From NCBI GenBank assembly GCA_020629335.1, contig JAHDDN010000121.1, positions 1 through 12,554 of the forward strand: 12,554 bases of DNA, written 5' to 3'. Origin of the DNA: Chitinophagales bacterium (GTDB lineage Bacteria > Bacteroidota > Bacteroidia > Chitinophagales > UBA2359). Position numbers and translations under genes: made by a program. Below the pieces are notes generated by a model. It worked only from the letters and a program-made list of their open reading frames with translations, made no database searches and was not told the origin of the DNA. This document shows, in pieces, positions 6,775-12,554 of this stretch (its first letter is position 1; each line of letters starts with the position of its first letter).

Positions 6775-7516
6775 TTGGAGGATTGATACAAGGGATGTGA
6801 AAAGAGAAGCTAGAGCCGACGCCTACTTCAGAAGTAACTTGAATAGCCGAATCATATTTTTCTACGATCTTCACACAGCTTGATAATCCTATGCCTTGCT
6901 CCTGTGTTTTTAGTAGAATTTCCCCATGTTGCTGAATTAGTTTTTTATTGAGACCAATCAAAGCATTTTCAATAGAACTGACACTATCTACATTAGTACA
7001 ATTATCAGTGCCATGAGCTTTCAGGATAGGTAATATAGTTTTTTTACGTTTAAGAGCGGTCAGTGCTTGCTTGGCTAAAATGGTTAAGCCCTCTATTTGT
7101 TGCGGGCTTAATTGTCGCGCCTTATAATCAACGACACAAAAAGACCCAAGCGTATCATTATTCTCGTCGTTTAGAGGAATGCCAGCATAGAATTTTACTG
7201 AAGGTTCATTTGTAACAAGCGCTAAGTCTTTAGTTCTCTTATCCTTGCTCGTATCATTAATTATAAGAGCTTCGTTTTTGAAAAGGGTATATTGACAAAA
7301 AGATTCTTTAGATGGGATTGTATCAAATTCTGCACCTTCTTGGGATAATATATATTGATTCTCTCCATCCAATAGACTAATATAAGAAATGGGTGAATCA
7401 CAAATAATATTTGCCAATTTTAAATGATCCTTGAATGATGAGTCCAATGTCACCTCATCATAAAAACCATAAGAGTTTAATAGTTCTATTCTTAATTCTT
7501 TATTATTTTTAACCAT
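6755..7516 (-). CDS. GAF-domain protein with internally deleted histidine-kinase core
   Basis: A 253-residue protein. Residues about 22-155 form a GAF sensor domain (ISLLDGENQYILSQEG; AGIPLNDENNDTLGSFCVVD; RQLSPQQ), the kind found at the N terminus of Bacteroidota sensor kinases. A helical linker follows (181-205, IENALIGLNKKLIQQHGEIL), as normally seen just before the His-containing helix. At residue 207 it jumps directly to the last part of an ATPase domain: QGIGLSSCVKIVEKY (G2 box) and VGVGSSFSFHIP (231-242). The phosphoacceptor His, N box, G1 and F boxes are all missing, and Asp221-Ser replaces the usual HGG. It therefore cannot phosphorylate; it may still bind a ligand through GAF or may be a decaying gene. 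Alternatives: an in-frame deletion scar, or a regulator that evolved this way. Start ATG at 7516; the 164-nt gap to the asparaginase gene is AT-rich without a clear promoter box. Confidence 0.7.
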   Translation of the reverse strand: MVKNNKELRIELLNSYGFYDEVTLDSSFKDHLKLANIICDSPISYISLLDGENQYILSQEGAEFDTIPSKESFCQYTLFKNEALIINDTSKDKRTKDLALVTNEPSVKFYAGIPLNDENNDTLGSFCVVDYKARQLSPQQIEGLTILAKQALTALKRKKTILPILKAHGTDNCTNVDSVSSIENALIGLNKKLIQQHGEILLKTQEQGIGLSSCVKIVEKYDSAIQVTSEVGVGSSFSFHIPCINPPTKAESN

Positions 7517-7680
7517 ATTTTTGTGCTAAATAACTAGAATACACGCCATAAAAATGACAACAAATATGCCACAATGTCAAGTGTCAATGTATTATTCAGA
7601 TAGAAAAAACAAGAAAATTGAATAATAATTCTATATTTAAGTGCATTCTGAAAATATAACAAAGTAAAGGCTAATTAAAA

Positions 7681-8604
7681 ATGAGCAACTATAGTTTAGC
7701 GATACATGGGGGAGCGGGTACCATCTTACTATCAAAGATGAGTCACCAAAAGATTAGAAATTATACGGATACATTAAATGCTGCTATTAAGCAAGGTCAA
7801 GCCATTTTGCAAAAAGGAGGCACTGCTTTGGAAGCGGTCGAATCCTGTGTCATTCATTTAGAGGATAGCCCATTATTTAATGCTGGTAGAGGTTCTGTAT
7901 TTACCAATGAAGGCAAGCATGAAATGGATGCTGCCATTATGTGTGGGAAAAGCTTAGAGGCTGGAGCAGTTGCCTCTATCAGTGGCGTGAAAAATCCTAT
8001 CCGATTATGTACAAAAATACTTCATCATTCCAGTCATATCTTCCTTTCTGGCAAAGGGGCAGAAGCTTTTGCCCAATTGCACGAATTAGAATTTAAGGAG
8101 CATGAGTGGTTCCATTCTGATAAAAGATACCAACAATTACAAAGGGCGATTAAGCGCAATCAAACCCAATTAGACCACTCAGATAAAAACGATAAATTTG
8201 GCACTGTTGGCGCAGTAGCTCTTGATAAAGCAGGAAATTTAGCGGCTGCTACCTCCACAGGTGGAATGACCAATAAGAATTATGGCCGAATAGGGGATAG
8301 CCCCATCATTGGTATAGGGACATATGCTAGCAATGACACTTGCGCCATTTCCTGCACTGGACATGGCGAATATTATATTAAAGGAGTGGTGGCTTATGAT
8401 GTCGCTTGCCTGATGAAGTATAAAGGACTGAGCTTAGCCAAAGCCTGTGATGAAGTAATCCGAAGAAAATTGGTGAATTTGGGTGGCAGTGGCGGTTTAA
8501 TAGCAATAGACAATAAGGGCAATATCGCACTGCCCTTTAACTCAAGAGGTATGTATCGAGCTTGGGTGAAAGAAGGAGAGGAAGTACAATTTGGTATAGA
8601 ATAA
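7681..8604 (+). CDS. iaaA: Isoaspartyl peptidase / plant-type L-asparaginase (Ntn hydrolase)
   Basis: Threonine-type N-terminal-nucleophile hydrolase of 307 residues that removes beta-aspartyl (isoaspartyl) residues from peptides and hydrolyses asparagine. The proenzyme is expected to cut itself before Thr175 (KFG-TVGAVA), giving alpha and beta subunits in an alpha2beta2 unit. Typical motifs are HGGAG (9-13), FNAGRGSVFTNEG (66-78), MDAAIM (82-87), and on the beta side TSTGGMTNKNYGRIGD with the substrate-holding Arg and Asp, then GTGHGEYYI-like CTGHGEYYIKG. No signal peptide is seen, so it should be cytoplasmic, although some Bacteroidota homologues are exported. Length and motifs are complete. 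A near-consensus TATATTTA lies at 7632-7639. The gene ends 50 nt before an AT-rich terminator and stands alone. Confidence 0.92.
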   Translation: MSNYSLAIHGGAGTILLSKMSHQKIRNYTDTLNAAIKQGQAILQKGGTALEAVESCVIHLEDSPLFNAGRGSVFTNEGKHEMDAAIMCGKSLEAGAVASISGVKNPIRLCTKILHHSSHIFLSGKGAEAFAQLHELEFKEHEWFHSDKRYQQLQRAIKRNQTQLDHSDKNDKFGTVGAVALDKAGNLAAATSTGGMTNKNYGRIGDSPIIGIGTYASNDTCAISCTGHGEYYIKGVVAYDVACLMKYKGLSLAKACDEVIRRKLVNLGGSGGLIAIDNKGNIALPFNSRGMYRAWVKEGEEVQFGIE

Positions 8605-8654
8605 AACAATAGAAGAATATCTCTTTAATCAACGCTTCTTGAAAGGACAAGAAC

Positions 8655-8693
8655 GTTAAAACGTTAAAAAGTATTAACGTTTTAACATTTTTT
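8655..8693 (+). terminator. Rho-independent terminator of the isoaspartyl peptidase gene
   Basis: A perfect 13-bp stem, GTTAAAACGTTAA (8655-8667) with TTAACGTTTTAAC (8674-8686), has a 6-nt loop and is followed by ATTTTTTG on the plus strand. The stem is AT-rich but long. It ends 9 nt before the stop of the convergent small lipoprotein, and it may serve both genes, though only the plus side has the T-run. Confidence 0.7.
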
Positions 8694-8694
8694 G

Positions 8695-9018
8695 TTACTC
8701 ATGATTATGACCATAATGCGGATCACCAGGTTTTCTACCAAACTTATCAACTTCACCAGAAGTAGTTGCTTGATTTGATTTCGCTTGATTAGGAGATTTA
8801 TGAGGCTCGCTTGAAGAATGGTTATGTCCGTAATGTGGATCTCCCTTTTTTCTACCAAACTTATCAACCTCACCTGACTGGCTCGCTTTCTTCTCTGGCG
8901 CTTTTAGCTGTTCCTTTTGTTGTACTTGCTCCTTTTTTTCAGGACTACTTGAGTTGCATCCCCAACTAATTGAAACCACTATAAATAGTATGATACTTGC
9001 AATTTTTTTAGTTGTCAT
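8695..9018 (-). CDS. Small lipoprotein with duplicated His-rich GDPHYGHNH module
   Basis: A 107-residue lipoprotein: MTTKK, a hydrophobic stretch and Cys21 in ISWGC. A polar Lys/Glu/Gln-rich linker (22-47) leads to a 20-residue module (48-67) that is repeated at 87-106 with a single K-to-P change; each copy reads EVDKFGRK then GDPHYGHNH. The period is 39 residues (117 nt). The nucleotide copies (about 8707-8758 and 8824-8875) differ at several silent sites, so the duplication is under protein-level constraint rather than brand-new. The HYGHNH cluster gives three His per module and could bind metal; the protein would sit in the periplasm or on the outer membrane. I do not know a characterised family. 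ATG at 9018 is fixed by the signal peptide. A weak TATCTTTA box (9052-9059, minus strand) may be its promoter. Confidence 0.75.
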   Translation of the reverse strand: MTTKKIASIILFIVVSISWGCNSSSPEKKEQVQQKEQLKAPEKKASQSGEVDKFGRKKGDPHYGHNHSSSEPHKSPNQAKSNQATTSGEVDKFGRKPGDPHYGHNHE

Positions 9019-9201
9019 ATCGCTCTAAATTTTAAAATTAAGAATTAATCGTAAAGATAAGAAAAATTCTTTTGCATGACTTTACTAAAGCGAGCACACG
9101 CTCAAAACGCTTAATATATTTGTAAAACAGATCAAATATCTTTACCTTTTAAATAAAAATACTGAATTAATGCTAGGATAAGTAAGTATTAAAATTATAA
9201 T

Positions 9202-9354
9202 TTGGGCGGCTGTATCCTGCTGTCCACTCTTATGTGGCTATTCGGTAGCTACTCCACTAAGCTGTACTTGTCTTCCACTGCGTGGCAAGCCTGCGTCCAG
9301 CTAAGTTCCGTAAGCCACCTCATCACGCCACATACCGTTTCCATCAGGGCCGCA
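9202..9354 (+). repeat. Structured intergenic element, copy 3 (without extra hairpin)
   Basis: Part of the 548-nt gap 9019-9566; 9060-9200 before it holds nothing recognisable. Pairings: P1 GCGGC 9206-9210 with GCCGC 9349-9353; a 5-nt TGTAT linker where copies 1 and 2 have the long hairpin; P2 CCTG 9216-9219 with CAGG 9345-9348; internal loop 9220-9230 (11 nt) with 9335-9344 (10 nt); P3 TATGTGGC 9231-9238 with GCCACATA 9327-9334; P4 AGCTG 9260-9264 with CAGCT 9298-9302; P5 CCAC 9275-9278 with GTGG 9282-9285. Conserved boxes TACTTGTCT and AGCCTGCG are present. The distal domain is closest in sequence to copy 1. Confidence 0.75.
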
Positions 9355-9528
9355 GATTAGGAATAGGCACAAAAAATCACAATACTCATTACCCAATACT
9401 CAATACTAAAAAAGCCACATACCGTTTCCATCAGGGCCGCAGATTAGGAATAGGCACAAAAAATCACAATACTCATTACCCAATACTCAATACTAAAAAA
9501 GCCACATACCGTTTCCATCAGGGCCGCA
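9327..9528 (+). repeat. 87-bp tandem repeat, 2.3 copies
   Basis: Two identical 87-bp units (9327-9413 and 9414-9500) are followed by a partial third of 28 bp (9501-9528). Each unit starts with the 3' end of the structured element (GCCACATACCG to GGGCCGC) and continues into unique AT-rich flank with a minor internal duplication around AATACTCA. 87 is a multiple of three, which keeps a spurious open frame across it. Confidence 0.9.
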
Positions 9529-9566
9529 AAAAGTAAATTCGTTCAATCTAAAGAAAAACCAAAACC

Positions 9567-10079
9567 ATGAAAATAGAAAACAGTACTCCTCAAGATGTCC
9601 CCAAAATCTTTGAACTTTACCGAATCGCAACGGCTTATATGAAATCAAAGAATCAAGTCTCTTGGCCTGAATTTTCAAAAGCATTAATTGATCAAGAAAT
9701 TGAAGAAAAAAGACAATGGAAAATCTTAATAGAAGGAGAAATAGCCTGTATTTGGGCAACCACACTGAGTGATGAATTAATATGGGGAGAAGCCAATAAT
9801 GATCCTTCCATTTACATCCACAGAATTGCCACCAATCCCAATTTTCGTGGCCGAAATTTTGTCCATCATATCGTAACTTGGGCAGACGAATACGCCAAAG
9901 CCAACGACTTGAAATTTATCCGCTTGGATACAGTCGGTTTAAATAAAGGCTTGATTGGCCACTATGAAAAACACGGTTTTGAATTTTTAGGAGCCAACAA
10001 ATTGGAAAATACTGATGGCTTGCCCAGTCATTATAAAGAAGGGCCCGTTTGTTTGTTTCAGAGAAAGGTAAAGAGTTAA
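9567..10079 (+). CDS. GNAT-family N-acetyltransferase
   Basis: Cytoplasmic acetyl-CoA-dependent acyltransferase of 170 residues, standard GNAT length. Strand beta-4 and motif A are clear: IHRIATNPNFRGRNFV (84-99), where FRGRNFV is the acetyl-CoA pyrophosphate loop in slightly unusual form (the family norm is R/Q-x-x-G-x-G/A). The following helix and strand (WADEYAKANDLKFIRLDTV, 105-123), then N126 and HYEKHGFEFLG (132-142) are the standard motif B region. The N terminus STPQDVPKIFELYR is the usual first helix. The acceptor (small amine, aminoglycoside, protein N terminus) cannot be told. ATG at 9567 follows the tandem repeat by 38 nt with no obvious promoter box. No partner gene; spacing to the next gene is 215 nt. 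Confidence 0.85.
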   Translation: MKIENSTPQDVPKIFELYRIATAYMKSKNQVSWPEFSKALIDQEIEEKRQWKILIEGEIACIWATTLSDELIWGEANNDPSIYIHRIATNPNFRGRNFVHHIVTWADEYAKANDLKFIRLDTVGLNKGLIGHYEKHGFEFLGANKLENTDGLPSHYKEGPVCLFQRKVKS

Positions 10080-10116
10080 TTATGAGGTATCAATATACAT
10101 TAGGATGCGCCTTATT

Positions 10117-10140
10117 AATTACGAATGACAAATTACGAAT
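10117..10140. repeat. Short 14-bp direct repeat
   Basis: AATTACGAAT occurs at 10117-10126 and again at 10131-10140, a period of 14. It is low-complexity intergenic sequence after the acetyltransferase gene with no visible function. Confidence 0.6.
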
Positions 10141-10170
10141 TACTAATTGATTATGTTACTACCCTTTATT

Positions 10171-10242
10171 CAGTTATCCAGTTATCCAGTTTCTCAGTTA
10201 TCCAGTTTCTCAGTTATTCAGTTATTCAGTTTCTCAGTTTTT
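10171..10242. repeat. 8-bp tandem repeat, nine units
   Basis: Nine consecutive 8-nt units, each beginning CAGTT and ending ATC, TCT, ATT or TTT, fill this stretch without interruption. The array ends 2 nt before the TAAATTTG box at 10245 and so covers the place where a -33 element would sit. It explains a spurious Ser/Phe/Val-rich open frame here. Confidence 0.9.
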
Positions 10243-10244
10243 CG

Positions 10245-10252
10245 TAAATTTG
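10245..10252 (+). promoter_or_regulatory. -7 box for the two-gene SDR operon
   Basis: TAAATTTG matches TAnnTTTG. It is 42 nt upstream of the ATG at 10295. The upstream promoter half falls in the 8-bp tandem array, which has no TTG. Confidence 0.5.
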
Positions 10253-10294
10253 CGGTGAAAGAGTATTGTCTGTTTAAACAATCAAAAACACTGC

Positions 10295-10945
10295 ATGAAA
10301 AAAGCAATCATTACAGGTGCTACGGGTATGGTAGGCGGAATCGTACAAAGGGAATTATTAGCTGCTCCTGAAATAGAGAAAGTTACTTCCATCGTAAGGC
10401 GATCATCAGGCGTCTCTCACCCCAAGTTAGAAGAAATTATACATTCCAACTTTTTAGACTACTCTGAAATGATGGCTCATTTTTCAGATCAAGATATTGC
10501 TATCTTTTGTATCGGGGCCTATGCAGGACAAGTGCCAGATGATAAATTTAAGATGATTACCTTTGATTTTGTGAAATCATTTGCTGACGCCCTAAAAACT
10601 GGAAGCCCTAATTCTACTTTTTGTCTATTAAGTGGTGCAGGAGCTGATCAAAAAGAAAAGAGTAGAATGTCCTTTGCTAAATATAAAGGCATGGCAGAAA
10701 ATTATCTCATTGACCAAGATTTCGACCAACTTTACTTATTCCGACCAGGTTATATTTATCCAGTAGAGAAAAGGGATGAACCAAACTTAATGTATCGTGT
10801 TTCTAGGAAATTATACCCTTTCTTAAACAAAGTCTACCCACAGGCTGCTATTACCTCAGAAGTATTAGCCAAATCAATGGTCAAAGCAGGCTTAGAAGGG
10901 GCACAGAAAATGATATTAGAAAATCAAGACATAAAAGCAGTTTAA
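10295..10945 (+). CDS. Atypical SDR, NAD(P)-binding Rossmann protein (TIP30/YbjT-like)
   Basis: A 216-residue single-domain Rossmann protein. The nucleotide loop is GATGMVG (8-14); R35-R36 after beta-2 favours NADP. The strand LLSGAGAD (111-118) and the FRPGYIYP strand (149-156) are typical of the atypical SDRs related to TIP30/HTATIP2 and YbjT. At the catalytic site the usual Tyr-x-x-x-Lys reads Phe127-AKY-Lys131, so the catalytic Tyr is replaced by Phe; Tyr130 is one turn off. This suggests a binding or redox-sensing role, or a reaction not needing the Tyr, rather than a classical dehydrogenase (inference). It overlaps the next SDR gene by 1 nt (TAATG), so both are co-translated. Confidence 0.8.
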   Translation: MKKAIITGATGMVGGIVQRELLAAPEIEKVTSIVRRSSGVSHPKLEEIIHSNFLDYSEMMAHFSDQDIAIFCIGAYAGQVPDDKFKMITFDFVKSFADALKTGSPNSTFCLLSGAGADQKEKSRMSFAKYKGMAENYLIDQDFDQLYLFRPGYIYPVEKRDEPNLMYRVSRKLYPFLNKVYPQAAITSEVLAKSMVKAGLEGAQKMILENQDIKAV

Positions 10946-11856
10946 TGGCATTTAATTTGAAAGATATCCCTTCTCAAAAGGGAAAAGTAGCGATAGTAAC
11001 AGGGGCAAATATCGGCTTAGGCTATGAAACCGCCTTGGCCTTAGCCAAAAAAGATATGAAGGTCATATTGGCTTGTCGTACGATAACCAAAGCAGAACAC
11101 GCCGTTCGCAAAATCAAGCAAGAAGTATCTAATGCAGCATTAGAGATCATCCAAATTGATTTGAGCAAATTAAGCTCCGTTAGGAGATTCGCTAATGAAT
11201 TCTTAGCCAAGTATGACCAATTAGATTTGCTCATTAATAATGCAGGAGTGATGATTCCGCCTTACACTAAAACAGAAGATGGCTTTGAACTCCAAATGGG
11301 AGCCAATTATTTCGGCCATTTCCTATTAACAGGATTGTTATTAGATACCATCCTCCAAACGCCCAATTCGAGAATCGTGTCATTAAGCTCTAATGCTCAC
11401 AAGCGTGGAAAAATCAACTTTGATGACTTACAAAGCGAAAAGGAATACTCAAAGATAGGCGCCTACTCACAAAGTAAGTTAGCCTGTTTGATGTATGCTT
11501 TCGACTTACAAAGACGTTTAGAAGATGCAGGGCATACCCAAACCATCTCTGTTGCAGCCCATCCAGGCGTATCCATGACCAATTTAGGCCAGCATATACC
11601 TGCTATACTCCAGAAAGTTTTAACGCCAGCTTTTAAATGGATGATGCATGACCCTAAGGAGGCTGCCTTGCCACAACTTTATGCCGCTTTAGGCGAAGAT
11701 GTAAAGGGAGGAGAGTACTTTGGCCCTACAGGATATAACGAAATGAAAGGTCCAGCAGGCAGAGCCAAATACAAATCTTTCGCTAAAGATGAGGCTGTCG
11801 CAAAAAGACTGTGGGAAGTATCTGAAAAATTAACAGCTATTACTTATCTTAGCTAG
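10945..11856 (+). CDS. Classical SDR oxidoreductase (retinol dehydrogenase / protochlorophyllide reductase-like)
   Basis: A 303-residue classical short-chain dehydrogenase. The motifs are complete: cofactor loop TGANIGLG (19-26), R45 after beta-2 (NADP preference), D72, NNAG (98-101), N121 in QMGANYFGHF, S148, and the catalytic Y174-SQS-K178. HPGVSMTNLG (after 195) is the conserved post-catalytic loop. The extended C terminus PTGYNEMKGPAG is typical of the WWOX/retinol-dehydrogenase-like SDRs, which reduce or oxidise lipophilic aldehydes, ketones or alcohols. The native substrate is unknown. ATG overlaps the stop of the upstream SDR in TAATG, implying translational coupling and a shared process. 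A modest hairpin follows. Confidence 0.88.
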   Translation: MAFNLKDIPSQKGKVAIVTGANIGLGYETALALAKKDMKVILACRTITKAEHAVRKIKQEVSNAALEIIQIDLSKLSSVRRFANEFLAKYDQLDLLINNAGVMIPPYTKTEDGFELQMGANYFGHFLLTGLLLDTILQTPNSRIVSLSSNAHKRGKINFDDLQSEKEYSKIGAYSQSKLACLMYAFDLQRRLEDAGHTQTISVAAHPGVSMTNLGQHIPAILQKVLTPAFKWMMHDPKEAALPQLYAALGEDVKGGEYFGPTGYNEMKGPAGRAKYKSFAKDEAVAKRLWEVSEKLTAITYLS

Positions 11857-11878
11857 CAAAAAGCTAATCAATCTTATA

Positions 11879-11901
11879 GCGCAAGTGTTTTTCACTTGTG
11901 C
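11879..11901 (+). terminator. Possible terminator hairpin after the SDR operon
   Basis: GCGCAAGTG (11879-11887) pairs with CACTTGTGC (11893-11901) with one G-T wobble around a T5 loop. Only TTGT follows, so a U-tract is weak. It lies 22 nt after the SDR stop and 88 nt before the carbonic anhydrase start. Confidence 0.35.
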
Positions 11902-11988
11902 TTGTCGAGAAATGCATTGATTTTCACTTTTAGTGGCGATAAACCATAATAAGGCTAAATTAATTCTAAAACCATATTAAATTTAAAC

Positions 11989-12554
11989 ATGACAATTCAA
12001 GAAGTATTAGATAGATTAAAAGCAGGAAATGACCGATTTGTAGCTGACAAATTAGATGGTCAATTACAAGATAGCTCAAGAAGAGAGCAATTGACAAGTG
12101 GTCAAGCTCCTTATGCCATCATTTTAAGTTGTGCAGACAGTAGAGTCGTACCAGAATTAGCCTTTGATGCAGGCTTAGGCGAGTTATTCGTAGTGAGAGT
12201 AGCTGGTAATGTTGCTAACAGTTCTTCTTTAGCCAGCATAGAGTACGCTGTTGCTCACTGTGGATCAACGGTAATCGTAGTATTAGGCCACCAAGCATGT
12301 GGAGCCGTAACGGCAGCAGTAGGCGGTGGAGACAATGGTTATAACTTGAACCATTTATTGTCTCACATCACACCAGCCATCAGTGCCAGTGAAGAAGGCG
12401 CAGGTGTCAATGATATAGTTAAAAAGAATGCTGAGCTAAATGCCCAAGAGTTAGTATCTCGTTCTATCATCATCAAAAAAGCCGTAGAATTAGGACAAGT
12501 AAAAATCGTCCCAGCCTACTACAATCTAGATTCAGGTAAAGTAGATTTTCTATA
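11989..12554 (+). CDS. Beta-class carbonic anhydrase (3' end cut by window)
   Basis: Zinc enzyme that interconverts CO2 and bicarbonate; cytoplasmic, no signal peptide. 188 codons are visible from the ATG at 11989 and no stop is reached. Zinc ligands are Cys48 in SCADSRV, His101 and Cys104 in GHQACGAV; Asp50 and Arg52 form the catalytic dyad. LFVVRVAGN (66-74) and the SIEYAV helix (83-88) are standard. The visible end, VPAYYNLDSGKVDFL, corresponds to the last beta strand of the family, so probably only a few to some tens of residues are missing. A near-consensus TAAATTTA lies at 11979-11986, directly before the ATG; its last base deviates from the consensus, so promoter use is uncertain. It probably supplies bicarbonate to carboxylases. 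Confidence 0.93.
   Translation, partial: MTIQEVLDRLKAGNDRFVADKLDGQLQDSSRREQLTSGQAPYAIILSCADSRVVPELAFDAGLGELFVVRVAGNVANSSSLASIEYAVAHCGSTVIVVLGHQACGAVTAAVGGGDNGYNLNHLLSHITPAISASEEGAGVNDIVKKNAELNAQELVSRSIIIKKAVELGQVKIVPAYYNLDSGKVDFL

Noticed and set aside
8682..8873. 63-residue minus-strand frame
   Set aside because: Alternative frame of the His-rich lipoprotein; isoleucine/leucine-rich shadow of its repeats.
9282..9536. 84-residue frame with a repeated peptide
   Set aside because: It arises from the 87-bp tandem repeat (29 codons) and the structured element; no start context or homology.
10147..10371. Ser/Phe/Val-rich 74-residue frame
   Set aside because: Produced by the 8-bp tandem array and overlaps the real SDR start in another frame.

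Overview
The window reads as a piece of an AT-rich Bacteroidota chromosome (Cytophagia/Saprospiria-like; I cannot place it more finely). The evidence is promoter -7 boxes of the TAnnTTTG type, an outer-membrane beta-barrel with a short signal peptide, two small lipoproteins (one with an acidic stretch after the cysteine), a GAF histidine-kinase relic and a general lack of strong Shine-Dalgarno sites. No rRNA, tRNA, CRISPR array, integrase or transposase gene was seen.

Layout. 1-199: a 118-bp imperfect palindrome at the left edge. 200-1678 (+): XRE-type regulator with a catalytically dead IrrE/ImmA-like domain and a C-terminal Cys motif. 1679-2070: structured repeat copy 1 and a promoter. 2071-2391 (+): tail of a histidine-kinase ATPase domain, a gene relic. 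2433-5123 (-): two-gene operon of a 3-ketosteroid Delta1-dehydrogenase-like flavoprotein followed by an extended SDR. 5124-5424: flavoprotein promoter and structured repeat copy 2. 5425-6144 (+): outer-membrane beta-barrel. 6277-6774 (+): DUF2141-type lipoprotein. 6755-7516 (-): GAF protein whose kinase core is deleted. 7681-8604 (+): isoaspartyl peptidase/asparaginase, ended by an AT-rich terminator. 8695-9018 (-): small His-rich repeat lipoprotein. 9019-9566: structured repeat copy 3, whose 3' end lies in an 87-bp tandem duplication. 9567-10079 (+): GNAT acetyltransferase. 10080-10294: short tandem repeats and a promoter. 10295-11856 (+): two translationally coupled SDR genes. 11989 to the end (+): beta-carbonic anhydrase, cut by the window edge.

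The protein-coding genes are mostly ordinary metabolic and envelope functions with no single shared pathway; the clearest functional unit is the flavoprotein-SDR pair, which could act together on a steroid-like or other cyclic ketone/alcohol substrate (inference).

The most interesting content is non-coding. Three intergenic segments (about 1718-1938, 5195-5410 on the minus strand, 9202-9354) share one secondary-structure plan. Outer stem P1, stem P2, an internal loop of exactly 11/10 nt, an invariant stem P3 and a distal domain with stems P4 and P5 can be drawn in all three. P1, P2, P4 and P5 differ in sequence between copies yet stay complementary. Two copies also carry an extra long hairpin with a conserved loop but unrelated, perfectly complementary arms. 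This points to a dispersed structured RNA or single-strand-DNA element that I cannot match to a named family from memory.
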